Assembly: GCF_022549775.1 (NCBI RefSeq)
Contig: NZ_JAKZGP010000002.1
Location: forward strand, 1 to 64,000
Reading direction: 5' to 3'
DNA length: 64,000 nt
Source: Belliella filtrata
GTDB lineage: Bacteria; Bacteroidota; Bacteroidia; Cytophagales; Cyclobacteriaceae
The notes under the pieces are model-generated. The model did no database searches and had not been told where the DNA came from. It saw only the letters and a list, made by a program, of their open reading frames with translations. Position numbers and translations under genes: made by a program. The stretch's first letter is position 1; the number at the start of each line of letters is the position of its first letter. Shown here piece after piece: positions 1 through 7,534 of the stretch.

Positions 1-2
1 AA

Positions 3-143
3 CAAAAAATATCAGGACAGTTCAAATCCAACAATGGAGCTGAAAACTTCTGTGTTATAAGATCCGTCGTGGATACCCTGATCAAACGTTCGGGAAATAT
101 CTTAGAAAATCTAAATCATATAGCTAAATTAAAACCTGAGTAG
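3..143 (+). pseudogene. C-terminal end of a transposase (IS66-like), cut by window edge
   Basis: An open frame enters from the left edge and stops at TAG 141-143. It encodes about 46 residues beginning QKISGQFKSNNGAENF and containing a helical IRSVVDTLIKRSGNIL stretch. This resembles the conserved tail of some IS66-type transposases (KVSGCFRS..GA...IRS). The sequence differs from the tail of the intact IS66 transposase at 2156-3673, so it would belong to another element. I cannot tell whether the gene is intact beyond the window. The assignment rests on motif memory only. Confidence 0.45.
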
Positions 144-316
144 TTACTTTAGATGTAATCATTTCAGAAGGTTATCGAGTCAAATCAAAACAAGGAACCC
201 AATTTCGTATTTGGGCCACAAAACGCTTTAAAGATTACTTGATCCAAGATTACCCCATTAACGAAAATAGACTTTCACAGAAATATAAACTCTCAAGGAA
301 GATTTTCTGGTTTTAA
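140..316 (+). pseudogene. RhuM-family protein fragment
   Basis: The frame is open from 140 to the stop at 314-316 and encodes about 58 residues, including LDVIISEGYRVKSKQGTQF and then RIWATKRFKDYL. These match the conserved core of the RhuM (virulence-associated DNA-binding-like) family, typically SVGYRV.S..GTQFRIWAT..LK.YL. Full-length family members are over 300 residues, so this is an internal fragment with neither end. It overlaps the tail of the transposase remnant by a few bases, consistent with decay through repeated insertion and deletion. No function is expected. Confidence 0.6.
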
Positions 317-687
317 GCAGTGTAGCCTGATGAAATGGGTATAGTTAAGAAATTAATCATTAGTGTACTAAATAGAAACCGTAGTATCAATTCGAAGAAA
401 TGTGGTGGGATAAAATCATCACCACAGAGCAAGAAAATGAAAAGGAGCACTACCCTATTGCTTTGATATAGGTTATTTGGTCTATCCTATTGAAACCAAA
501 TTTGGGAGAAGAAATGTTATAAAGAGAAATAACCATAAATTACTTTACTGCTACAAGTCATTCTAGGATTGCAGGTTTCGTAAAGTATTAACCATGATTA
601 ATAAAAAGTCATAAAATTAATACTCTGGTATAATTTTTATACGTTTTTCAAATTATAGAAAAAAGCTTTAAGCTTCACTTAACTAAA
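317..687. other. Gene-free degenerate stretch
   Basis: This stretch has only short interrupted frames on both strands. A piece near 399-472 reads as a charged peptide (EEMWWDKIITTEQENEKEHY) before stopping, which suggests further decayed coding sequence, but I cannot name a parent gene. No tRNA, terminator or repeat was recognised. The promoter of the gene at 688 should lie in the AT-rich last 100 bases. Confidence 0.4.
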
Positions 688-1431
688 ATGAATATAGCTA
701 AAAACAACTCAACTACTCAGGACAATCACGTCGTTTCGCTAGACAAAAAACAACATTTACTGACTATACGGTTTTTAAATACCCTAGGAATGGACGATAT
801 CCATTACCAACTTCCCAGTATTTTAAGACAGGCGTCTAATGATCTTGGTATTTTTGTAAAAGACTATTACATCATTGTTAAAGTTCGCCAAAATCTTTTT
901 CATGGTTTTTGCTTTGAGGGAGATAAACTTATCTGTCTTTACCCCGATGAAAGTGACAGAGTCAAAGTGTTTCGTTTGTTGAAAATGCACAAAAATGGCC
1001 ATATAGTTTTTGATAGTGTTGTTCGTCAGTTTCTTCTAAAATATAGCAGGATATTGAATATCAATGATTTAGAAAAACAATTGATAGGTTACCAAAAAGC
1101 TATATACAATTGGCTATTTGGTGGGAAACCACTCAATAGTTTGCATCAAGAAAAACTTATTAAATATTTTGATCCAATTTTCAATCGAAATGATAAAAGC
1201 TTTTTTGAAAAGATGAAAACGGATAATGTTATCGTTCTTAAACTTAAAGATCTTCCACATCAGTTTAGAGGAATACCTTCAAACAAAGTAAGGCTAGAGA
1301 TGTTTGAAAATGAAAAATGGCATAATGCTGATCTTGTTTACTTTTGCCCATTAATTAGCATGAAAAGGTCGTATTGTCTATACAACAAGTATAAAAAGAT
1401 AAATACTATATTGAAAACATCAGAAGATTAA
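688..1431 (+). CDS. Hypothetical protein, 247 aa
   Basis: I do not recognise this gene. The ATG at 688 follows an AT-rich leader and the frame runs 247 codons. There is no signal peptide, lipobox or membrane segment, so a cytoplasmic protein is expected. It is rich in Lys, Ile and Phe, with a mixed alpha/beta look (YYIIVKVRQNLFHGFCFEGD; VIVLKLKDLPHQFRG). It lies between transposase/RhuM remnants and a set of orphan lipoproteins and is convergent with the next gene. It may be cargo of a mobile region. No conserved catalytic motif is visible. Confidence 0.6.
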   Translation: MNIAKNNSTTQDNHVVSLDKKQHLLTIRFLNTLGMDDIHYQLPSILRQASNDLGIFVKDYYIIVKVRQNLFHGFCFEGDKLICLYPDESDRVKVFRLLKMHKNGHIVFDSVVRQFLLKYSRILNINDLEKQLIGYQKAIYNWLFGGKPLNSLHQEKLIKYFDPIFNRNDKSFFEKMKTDNVIVLKLKDLPHQFRGIPSNKVRLEMFENEKWHNADLVYFCPLISMKRSYCLYNKYKKINTILKTSED

Positions 1432-1452
1432 CTTAGCCTACTTTCTCTATTT

Positions 1453-1872
1453 CTATTTTAGATCATTAAATGTTAGCGAACTCATATCATCTTCATCAAG
1501 CCCTAGTTCTAATATCCTTTTTGAGTAATCCTCTTTTCTTAGTGGACCTTCTACATATTCACTCGCTTTTTTATCTCTAAAATTAACCTTTTTGATCACA
1601 TAGCAATCCACCTGGTTTCTATCTATGTCAGCCAAGTTTATCCCTTTAGAAGGGTGTCTTTTTGCTAAGATAAAGTCATCGTTCCAATGTACTTCAAATA
1701 TTGTTTGATCAATCAAGCCTTCATTGATTTTCGAATTTCCAAAACCAATACTCATTGTAACAGGAGAATTGATGGCTCGAAGGAAGTAAGACTCTCCTAT
1801 TTCTTTTTGGTAAGAATAATCACAGCCACAAAAGAATACTGAAAATATTAGACAGCTTAACTTGATTTTCAT
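1453..1872 (-). CDS. Small lipoprotein, 139 aa (paralogue of the pseudogene at 5977-6301)
   Basis: The N-terminus is a short hydrophobic signal ending in a lipobox (VFFCGC), so a lipid-anchored periplasmic or outer-membrane protein is expected. The body contains SYFLRAINSPVTMSIGFG and then a FEVHWNDDFILAKRHPSKGIN segment. Both are repeated nearly word for word in the broken copy at 5977-6301, so the two arose by duplication. This copy keeps an extra acidic C-terminus of about 40 residues (through LGLDEDDMSSL). It is the last gene of a leftward row of small genes interrupted by IS66. Function unknown; an immunity-type role is possible but unsupported. Confidence 0.65.
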   Translation of the reverse strand: MKIKLSCLIFSVFFCGCDYSYQKEIGESYFLRAINSPVTMSIGFGNSKINEGLIDQTIFEVHWNDDFILAKRHPSKGINLADIDRNQVDCYVIKKVNFRDKKASEYVEGPLRKEDYSKRILELGLDEDDMSSLTFNDLK

Positions 1873-1930
1873 TTCAAATTGGTTTTCTCAGTACAGGTGC
1901 ATTTTTGTTTATAATTCTCTTTCAATCAAT

Positions 1931-2117
1931 TTACTTTGCCCTTTTCAAAACTCGAAATTTAAGGAAGTGAAAATTTACCATTATTACAATGTAAATCAGG
2001 ATTGGAAGACACATGAAAAAAGCTTTCAAACCAGGGTTATTTAAATATAGCCCAGCCGCTATCATGCACGCAAAGCCTATGGCTAGTTGTAATGCATATA
2101 CCAGAAGAAGTATGTTT
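1931..2117 (-). pseudogene. 3' part of a membrane-protein gene split by IS66
   Basis: If the IS66 element and one copy of its target duplication are removed, the frame at 4446-4701 continues without a break into this segment and ends at TAA (1931-1933). The joined gene is 435 bp (144 aa). This part would encode two strongly hydrophobic helices (LLLVYALQLAIGFACMIAA and FFMCLPILIYIVIMV) and a basic tail, FRVLKRAK. The seamless frame and sensible hydrophobic profile show that a real gene was interrupted. The + strand ORF over 1862-2044 is only its shadow. Confidence 0.8.
2110..2117. repeat. Target-site duplication, left copy (GTATGTTT)
   Basis: The 8 bases GTATGTTT directly left of the IS66 terminal repeat are repeated exactly at 4446-4453, directly right of the other end. 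Eight bases is the usual IS66 duplication length. A perfect pair indicates a single, fairly recent insertion with no later rearrangement. Confidence 0.92.
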
Positions 2118-2142
2118 GTATCCGTCCGACCAACCCCATCTT
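2118..2142. repeat. IS66 left terminal inverted repeat
   Basis: It begins GTATCCGTCCGA and ends AACCCCATCTT. It pairs with 4421-4445 in 23 of 25 positions; the mismatches are the two bases after GTATCCGTCCGA (CC here, TA in the other end). Confidence 0.92.
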
Positions 2143-2155
2143 GTATGGGATGATT

Positions 2156-3673
2156 CTATTTAGGTCGGTATTCTTCCCAGTTTGATGGGAGTAGTTGATA
2201 GAGGTCTTTTTGCTTGTGGGATTGTATTCTTTCGAACACGTCCTTGAGCCAATCGAACTCGTTGATTTTATTCTTTTTGCAACTTGCCATGAAGGAGTAC
2301 ATAGCCGCTGCCATTTCGGCTGCCTGATGGGATCCGGCAAAAAGATAAGCTTTTCTACCTACCGCCAACGGTCTTACTGCATTTTCAACTAAGTTGTTGT
2401 CGATTTCCATCTGCCCGTGCAAGGCATATGCACTTAATCCAGCCCATCTTTTGTGGGCGTATGCTATAGCTTGTCCCATCGGGCTTTTAGGTCTGTAGCT
2501 ATACTGCTTTTCTTCCAGCCAGTTTCCGAGGTTTTCTAGAATGGGCTCCGCATGTTCCTTTCTCATTGCTGTCCGCTGTTGCCACCCCATTGAATCATCC
2601 CGCATCTTCGCTTCCAGAAGATAGAGTTTCTGGATTTCGTCGAGTATATAATTAGCCTGTTTTTCATCGTCCTTTACAGCATCCACAAACTTCCGTCTGG
2701 CATGCGCCATACAGAAAGTCAGATGGATATCCGGATGATCTCCAAAAAGTGAATCATAGACTGCAAAACCATCAGTTTGGATGATACCCCTAAAGTGCGC
2801 AAGCATTTTCTTGGGACCTGACTGATCCCTGCCTTTTTGGTAATCGAATAATACAAGCCTGTCCACAGGGGAATGATAAAGCCACATGTACCCCTGATGG
2901 ATATTGTTTTTGTGGTCCCTGTCTTGGACCTTTATCGGTGTTTCATCTACCTGGAGATATTTTTGGTTGACCACAATCAGCCGAAGCAGTTCCCAAAGTG
3001 GTTTGAGATGATCCCAGCCTTTCATGACCCAATCCGATGCACTCGAAGCGGGGATGCGTACACCCATTTTGGAGTATTTATCTATCTGTCTGTGGAGTGG
3101 CATCCCATAGACGTATTTGTCAACAGTCATCTGGGCGATTACCGACTCGGATGGAATCCCTTTTTCTATCACCCTATCAGGAAGCACCCCGATAATGATG
3201 CCTTCACCGTTGGATCGGGCATACTTAGGGCGGATATAACGCTTTACATAGAATGATGCAGGGACTACCTCAAGCACTTCAGTCACTTCTTCCCCTATTC
3301 TCACGCAGTCTTCTGTAGATTCGGATGGCTCGATCACCACATCTTCTCTTCTAAGTTCTTCGGGAAGGGACATACGCCCTGAACCTTTCGACCTTTTCTT
3401 CGGAGTGGGCTTTTCGGTCACAGGTATAGATTCAGAAAGTTCTTCCTGTACTGATCTGGTGGTACCAAGTTCAAAAAGTCCCAACTGGTCATCTCCCACA
3501 TTGTTTGTGCGTTTCTCACTCTTAAATCCAAAAAGATGTCTGCGGAGTTTGTCGAGTTCGAACTGCTGGTCTGAGATAATCTCTTCTTTTTTCAGCAGGT
3601 TTTCTTCTTTTTCAGATATAGTCAACAGGGCATCTTCGTACAGCTTTTTGTAGTCTTTTTCCCCGTTTTCCAT
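2156..3673 (-). CDS. tnpC: IS66 transposase TnpC, 505 aa
   Basis: This is the DDE transposase that catalyses strand transfer of the element. The first 50 or so residues form a coiled-coil/leucine-zipper segment (YEDALLTISEKEENLLKKEE). A linker and a zinc-binding-like region come next, followed by the catalytic core. The likely DDE triad is Asp243 (QVDETP), Asp301 (QTDGFAVYD) and Glu430 (NNLVENAVRPLAVGRK); the last motif is highly typical of IS66. Length (505 aa) is normal. It lies 73 bp after tnpB and ends just inside the left inverted repeat. There is no frameshift or internal stop. Confidence 0.96.
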   Translation of the reverse strand: MENGEKDYKKLYEDALLTISEKEENLLKKEEIISDQQFELDKLRRHLFGFKSEKRTNNVGDDQLGLFELGTTRSVQEELSESIPVTEKPTPKKRSKGSGRMSLPEELRREDVVIEPSESTEDCVRIGEEVTEVLEVVPASFYVKRYIRPKYARSNGEGIIIGVLPDRVIEKGIPSESVIAQMTVDKYVYGMPLHRQIDKYSKMGVRIPASSASDWVMKGWDHLKPLWELLRLIVVNQKYLQVDETPIKVQDRDHKNNIHQGYMWLYHSPVDRLVLFDYQKGRDQSGPKKMLAHFRGIIQTDGFAVYDSLFGDHPDIHLTFCMAHARRKFVDAVKDDEKQANYILDEIQKLYLLEAKMRDDSMGWQQRTAMRKEHAEPILENLGNWLEEKQYSYRPKSPMGQAIAYAHKRWAGLSAYALHGQMEIDNNLVENAVRPLAVGRKAYLFAGSHQAAEMAAAMYSFMASCKKNKINEFDWLKDVFERIQSHKQKDLYQLLPSNWEEYRPK

Positions 3674-3746
3674 GACATAAAGATACTAAAAAAAGTGGCT
3701 TTAGATACATTTTGAGGCTGTTTTTATACTCAAAAAAGAACTTTTT

Positions 3747-4094
3747 TTAAGCTCTTTTTAACGCATCATAGCGCTTTCTGTAGCTCACCGATTCAAGCCT
3801 TACCCCCTGTAAGAGAAGACTCAATTGATTGCTCGTAATTGAGTTTCCAGAGAGTATTGGGCGCTCAAAAGTCCCCTTCTCGAGCTTTTTGATGTACATG
3901 GCAAAACCGTCCCTATCCCACTGAAGGATCCGAATCTGGTTTGATCGTTTGCCAATAAAAACAAAAACATCACCGTTCATCGGGTCAAAGCCAAGTTTGT
4001 TGCGGACCAAACCAGCAAGTGAGTTGATCCCGAAACGCATGTCGGTTGGTTCTTTGTACATAAAGTATCTTGTAGAACTCGATAGTGCAAGCAT
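3747..4094 (-). CDS. tnpB: IS66 accessory protein TnpB (Orf2), 115 aa
   Basis: The sequence has the family hallmarks YKEPTDMRFGINSLAGLV near the N-terminus, then GDVFVFIGKRSNQIRILQWD and the GFAMYIKKLEKGTF segment. This small protein is needed by IS66 elements for transposition but its biochemistry is unclear. Its ATG overlaps the tnpA stop (TAATG, sharing base 4094), so the two are probably translationally coupled. Length is normal for the family. Confidence 0.96.
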   Translation of the reverse strand: MLALSSSTRYFMYKEPTDMRFGINSLAGLVRNKLGFDPMNGDVFVFIGKRSNQIRILQWDRDGFAMYIKKLEKGTFERPILSGNSITSNQLSLLLQGVRLESVSYRKRYDALKRA

Positions 4095-4387
4095 TAAACA
4101 AGCTTTTTGATCGATTCGACATCAACCTTTCCGAAGAACTCAATACTGACTCCCGAAGGGTAATTGATTTTGAGAATAGGTTCTTTCTGAAAAACCATCT
4201 CAGGGTTGACCAAAGAAAAACCTGAATCAAAAGGAGAGTTATCCTGTTGCCCTTCAAACTTCCTGCACCAATAATAAAAAGATACTCTTGAAATACCTGC
4301 TTCTGATGCAAATGCAGCTTTGCTTAGTCCTGATCCCTGCCACTTGGTGAACAGCTTGTAATATTCGTCGTTGCTAATCTTTTTCAT
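4094..4387 (-). CDS. tnpA: IS66 accessory protein TnpA (Orf1), 97 aa
   Basis: This is a short helix-turn-helix protein of the IS66 OrfA kind. The segment GSGLSKAAFASEAGISRVSFYYW is a typical transposase helix-turn-helix, with FYYWCRKFE as recognition helix plus wing. It is the first gene of the element, starting 34 bp inside the right inverted repeat, and is coupled to tnpB by a TAATG overlap. Its role is presumably DNA binding at the ends or regulation of transposition. Confidence 0.92.
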   Translation of the reverse strand: MKKISNDEYYKLFTKWQGSGLSKAAFASEAGISRVSFYYWCRKFEGQQDNSPFDSGFSLVNPEMVFQKEPILKINYPSGVSIEFFGKVDVESIKKLV

Positions 4388-4420
4388 GATGCAAGATTAC
4401 AACCCAAACAGTAATTAGAA

Positions 4421-4445
4421 AAGATGGGGTTTATCGGACGGATAC
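4421..4445. repeat. IS66 right terminal inverted repeat
   Basis: On the + strand it reads AAGATGGGGTTTATCGGACG then GATAC. It is the inverted partner of 2118-2142 with two mismatches. Confidence 0.92.
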
Positions 4446-4453
4446 GTATGTTT
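4446..4453. repeat. Target-site duplication, right copy (GTATGTTT)
   Basis: Identical to 2110-2117. It lies immediately outside the right terminal repeat of the IS66 element. Confidence 0.92.
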
Positions 4454-4701
4454 GAAAATCTGATTTTTACTTCTACAGTTCTTTTTCCAGTATCTAATTC
4501 TGGAAAAATAAATCCAACCCTCAAAATTTGAATTAGCATCAAATTATAGGAGAAAATAACTTGCGTTGGATTTGATTTCAACAATGAAAATCTGAATAAA
4601 TTTGATGTTTTTTCATTTAACAATTTTTCCTTAATATCTTCTTGGGTTAGCGTTGACTTGCTTTTGCATTGAAAGGTTGGCCAAAATAAATTATTCTTCA
4701 T
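4446..4701 (-). pseudogene. 5' part of the membrane-protein gene split by IS66
   Basis: The ATG at 4701 opens a frame beginning MKNNLFWPTFQCKSKSTL that runs through VEVKIRFSN into the target duplication at 4446-4453. Reading on into the IS gives a short nonsense tail that stops at 4384. Skipping the IS restores the frame into 1931-2109. The N-terminal 85 residues look like a soluble domain with amphipathic beta strands (IFSYNLMLIQILRVGFIF). The rebuilt 144-aa protein would be N-terminally cytoplasmic with two C-terminal helices. I do not recognise the family. Confidence 0.8.
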
Positions 4702-4763
4702 TTCTTAGTATTTTTATAACAACCTTTCTCCTATCCCATCAAGAATGATTATTTCTATTCCCT

Positions 4764-5447
4764 CTAATAATCCAAAGAGTTTTCCAAAATACTTTCATAT
4801 GCTTCTTTCATAATGTTGGCTATACGTACATCCAATTTGCGGTATCTTTTGTAGAGTTCTTCGTACTCGTGCCTATAATTCTCTGGATTTGATCCAGCAA
4901 AATAAAACTTCCAAAACTTCAAAATATCATTTTTGCCAAACTCATTTAAAATTTCAATACTATTAGAAATTTCCTTCGAAAACCACTGCTGAATGAGAGT
5001 TTGATAAATTGAGATTGCGTCAAATAAATTTGATAAATCATCTAATCCATCTTTATCATTATCTTCTATATAGCTAGCCTCAATAGCAATATTGACTAAA
5101 TTTTTCGTAACTCTATCTTTAGGGATGTAGTAAAGATTTTGAAGCAATGTTTGAAAATGAAAACTATGAGATAGATAAAGCCTTCTCCCATCCTTCAAGT
5201 CATGTTTTTTACCATAGATCATGTTAAATTCTTCAAAACTCTCAGGCAAAGAATTAAAGAATTTCACTTCATTTTTCTCAGACAAAACAAAACTACCTTG
5301 TTGCTCAAGTAAAAATAGATTCTTGATTTTCTCATTTGTGGTATATTCTTTATTTTCAGCAAATGTGAGGGAATAAGTATTTCTGTTAGGACTATTACAA
5401 CTCCCTAACAATATAATAGTTAAGGTTATTATTGTTATTTTCTTCAT
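4764..5447 (-). CDS. Hypothetical lipoprotein, 227 aa
   Basis: I do not recognise this protein. A signal with the lipobox LLGSC near residue 17 predicts lipid anchoring. The mature part is mostly helical and acidic. An EF-hand-like stretch (IEDNDKDGLDDL) around residues 131-142 may bind calcium, but one loop is weak evidence. It sits 26 bp after the lipoprotein gene at 5474-5980 and just ahead of the IS-split gene, in a leftward row of short secreted proteins. No enzyme motif is visible. Confidence 0.65.
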   Translation of the reverse strand: MKKITIITLTIILLGSCNSPNRNTYSLTFAENKEYTTNEKIKNLFLLEQQGSFVLSEKNEVKFFNSLPESFEEFNMIYGKKHDLKDGRRLYLSHSFHFQTLLQNLYYIPKDRVTKNLVNIAIEASYIEDNDKDGLDDLSNLFDAISIYQTLIQQWFSKEISNSIEILNEFGKNDILKFWKFYFAGSNPENYRHEYEELYKRYRKLDVRIANIMKEAYESILENSLDY

Positions 5448-5473
5448 GTTGCTTGATTGATTGATTGATGATG

Positions 5474-5980
5474 TTAAAAATATTGAAATTCCATTCGGTT
5501 TTGTTTAACATCGAATTCCTTTAGAGAAATAAATAGCTTTAACAAACCATTTTCTAAAATCTCCACATCTGAATAGCTTGCTAAATCATCTTCTTTAATT
5601 ACAAAAACATATAAGCAGCCGGCATATTCATTTCTTATCTGTTCTTGGATACTTTCTTTGTCAAGAAATATCCCCACTGCCCTTGATGAAAAAAACACTT
5701 TTTGACTATCCTTTTTGATCAAAAATGCAGTCCTCAGACTCTTTACATTTTCTAAGGAATCCTTTTTTGTTTCGAACTTAAGATTTCTATGATGATTCTT
5801 TATTTTGTCATCTGTCCAAGGTCTAATTATCTCAACATTAGAAACTTCAGGAATGGAGTCACCATGAACGCAATAAAAAATATTTACACTTGACTTGTTT
5901 GATAGTATAATTTCTTGGCGAACTTCTTTTTTACATCCAAAGAGAAAGGACAGAAGCACTAAGATTAATAAGTGTTTCAT
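5474..5980 (-). CDS. Hypothetical lipoprotein, 168 aa
   Basis: The N-terminus MKHLLILVLLSFLFGCKKE is a clear type II signal with the lipobox LFGC, so export and lipid anchoring are expected. The remainder has no family I can name. Its ATG overlaps the stop of the broken paralogue gene at 5977 (ATGA), so translation was probably coupled to it. It belongs to the leftward cluster of small lipoproteins. Confidence 0.65.
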   Translation of the reverse strand: MKHLLILVLLSFLFGCKKEVRQEIILSNKSSVNIFYCVHGDSIPEVSNVEIIRPWTDDKIKNHHRNLKFETKKDSLENVKSLRTAFLIKKDSQKVFFSSRAVGIFLDKESIQEQIRNEYAGCLYVFVIKEDDLASYSDVEILENGLLKLFISLKEFDVKQNRMEFQYF

Positions 5981-6301
5981 TTTTTAAGTAATTTTATATC
6001 TCCAAAGTCAACCTTTTTAATCATATAGTAATTTACCTGATTTCTATCAAAGTTAGTAAAGTTAATCCCTTTAGAAGGATGTCTTTTTGATAATATAAAC
6101 TCATCGTTCCAATTTACTTCAAATACAGTTTGATCGATTAATCCTTCATTTAATTCCGATTTCCCAAAACCAATACTCATTATAACTGGAGAATTGATGG
6201 CTCGAAGGAAATAAGACGCTCCTATTTGCTTTTGGTAAGAATAGTCGCAACCTAAAAGTATAATGCAAAGAATCAATCAAATAACTTATTTTGGTCTTCA
6301 T
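5977..6301 (-). pseudogene. Frameshifted paralogue of the 1453-1872 lipoprotein
   Basis: The natural ATG at 6301 gives MKTKISYLI, which then leaves frame. The downstream frame continues LILCIILLGCDYSYQK and shares SYFLRAINSPVIMSIGFG and WNDEFILSKRHPSKGIN with the gene at 1453-1872. The break lies in TTTGATTGATTC; deleting one GATT repeat joins the two frames into a perfect lipoprotein signal, MKTKISYLILCIILLGC. The C-terminus is also about 40 residues shorter than the paralogue's. A TTG start downstream of the break is possible but would remove the basic signal-peptide N-terminus, so I call it broken. Confidence 0.75.
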
Positions 6302-6335
6302 AGATTTAGTGTTTTTCTGAACCCATTTCAACTGG

Positions 6336-6767
6336 TTAATGAACTAAAAATTGATACAAAAATGGAAACTCTGTCTCGATCTGCTTGCTTGTCAGTTTTG
6401 GAATGTTTCCATATTCCAGCCCAACATCCACATAAGATTTAATAAGATTCCTTTGTTCTGAGTTAATTCCAAGTATTGACTCTAAATATTTCATTTCGCC
6501 TGTTATAAGAATCAATTCTACTAATACAGCTCCATGATTATATCCAGCTGCATTCTGAAATTCCATAAGTGATAACTCTTTGATGGATTCCCCATTTCCA
6601 TTTAAAGCTTTTATCAATATTCCACAATAATCTATTGACCTTTCATTTGCTGAAATTTCCAGCAATTCACTTACCTCAATTTTAGAAATTCCACAATTAT
6701 TTTTACAAGAAATCATTATAAATATGACGGTATATGCAATAAAATTCCTCAAACAAATCAACCTCAT
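6336..6767 (-). CDS. Hypothetical lipoprotein, 143 aa
   Basis: An N-terminal hydrophobic segment ends in a lipobox-like IMISC near residue 20, suggesting a lipoprotein. The mature part is helical, with no motif I recognise. It follows the short gene at 6770-7021 by 2 bp and so is likely co-transcribed with it. It is part of the leftward orphan cluster 7021-1453. Confidence 0.6.
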   Translation of the reverse strand: MRLICLRNFIAYTVIFIMISCKNNCGISKIEVSELLEISANERSIDYCGILIKALNGNGESIKELSLMEFQNAAGYNHGAVLVELILITGEMKYLESILGINSEQRNLIKSYVDVGLEYGNIPKLTSKQIETEFPFLYQFLVH

Positions 6768-6769
6768 CT

Positions 6770-7021
6770 CTATTCTTTTTTAGTTGGTGTTTTATCCTCT
6801 CCTTTAACTTCAACAGTTCTATAATGATATAACCAAGAAAATGAATTCCAGCTTTGATTACCTCTTCGTTCAGGAAAATAGTCTTTTGTAGTAACTTCAT
6901 TAGTTGGTAACCCCTCTTGATAATTATCAAAATCAATAATAGAAAGTTTTCCAGTGGATTTATTAAATGCAATATCAACATACCCCGAAACCATCTCATC
7001 CGGTTCAATAAACCTAATCAT
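6770..7021 (-). CDS. Short orphan protein, 83 aa
   Basis: The ATG at 7021 opens 83 codons with no signal peptide. The body has a compact beta-rich look (YVDIAFNKSTGKLSIIDFDN) followed by an aromatic stretch, NQSWNSFSWLYHYRTVEV, and a basic tail. It heads the lipoprotein cluster. Its small size and lack of a leader could mean it is the C-terminal remnant of a larger secreted protein, for example the tip of a polymorphic toxin, but I see no upstream remainder in frame. Function unknown. Confidence 0.45.
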   Translation of the reverse strand: MIRFIEPDEMVSGYVDIAFNKSTGKLSIIDFDNYQEGLPTNEVTTKDYFPERRGNQSWNSFSWLYHYRTVEVKGEDKTPTKKE

Positions 7022-7234
7022 GTTGATCCAAAAGCACTATTTGGAATTGCTTGAGTTTAGCTTGAATTTCCTTCATAACTCATCATTCAGATGAATCGTT
7101 AATTTATTGAACATTAGCGAAAAAGAAAATAGCACCCGTTTATTGATGAAATAACTAACAAAAAAGTTTGATGATGTTCTTACAGATATTCCTCTTATAT
7201 TTAAATGGATCTTAATAAAACTAATTAAGCTGGA

Positions 7235-7534
7235 TTGAAGACTATACTATTATACTATAAGGAAATTAGCAGTTTCAACGCACCATTTTCTATCTTGATA
7301 GGCTTATTATTTTTCTTTCTTGATCAGAGTTTTTTAAGAGGATTTATGCTATCATTCCTCACTGGGGGTATGCTTTTAGCGATTTATTTATATGAAAAAA
7401 AATATAGAGAAAAATACTTTTTTTACTTCAATCAAGGTCACTCCAAACTAAAACTGATAGTTTTAGCTCAAATACTAAACGTTTTAGTTTCTATTGTTTT
7501 ATTCACACTTGAAAAAGTATATTATGGATTGTAA
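7235..7534 (+). CDS. Small multi-pass membrane protein, 99 aa
   Basis: Three hydrophobic stretches are visible: about residues 15-33, 37-55 (MLSFLTGGMLLAIYLYE) and 73-95 (LIVLAQILNVLVSIVLFTL), with a lysine-rich loop between the second and third. The only plausible start is TTG at 7235. The stop overlaps the start of the ABC-MutS gene by 11 bp, which argues that the two are co-translated and act together. It could be a minimal membrane anchor or permease-like partner, although it is far shorter than any known ABC permease. I do not recognise a family. Confidence 0.65.
   Translation: MKTILLYYKEISSFNAPFSILIGLLFFFLDQSFLRGFMLSFLTGGMLLAIYLYEKKYREKYFFYFNQGHSKLKLIVLAQILNVLVSIVLFTLEKVYYGL

Larger units (their letters stand above)
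2118..4445 (-). mobile_element. Complete IS66-family insertion sequence (2,328 bp)
   Basis: The element carries the three genes typical of IS66 in the order tnpA-tnpB-tnpC, read leftward. It is bounded by inverted repeats: left 2118-2142 begins GTATCCGTCCGACCAACC, and right 4421-4445 reads inward GTATCCGTCCGATAAACC. The 25-bp ends differ at two positions. Perfect GTATGTTT duplications flank it at 2110-2117 and 4446-4453. All three frames look intact, so it may still be able to move. It sits inside a small membrane-protein gene, which it inactivates. Confidence 0.95.

Noticed and set aside
1862-2044. 60-aa frame on the + strand
   Set aside because: It lies antisense to the 3' part of the IS-split membrane-protein gene, which has the better coding case once the insertion is removed.
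4384-4701. 105-aa leftward protein reading into the IS66 end
   Set aside because: The last 20 or so residues come from the inverted repeat of the inserted element; the natural continuation is at 1931-2109.
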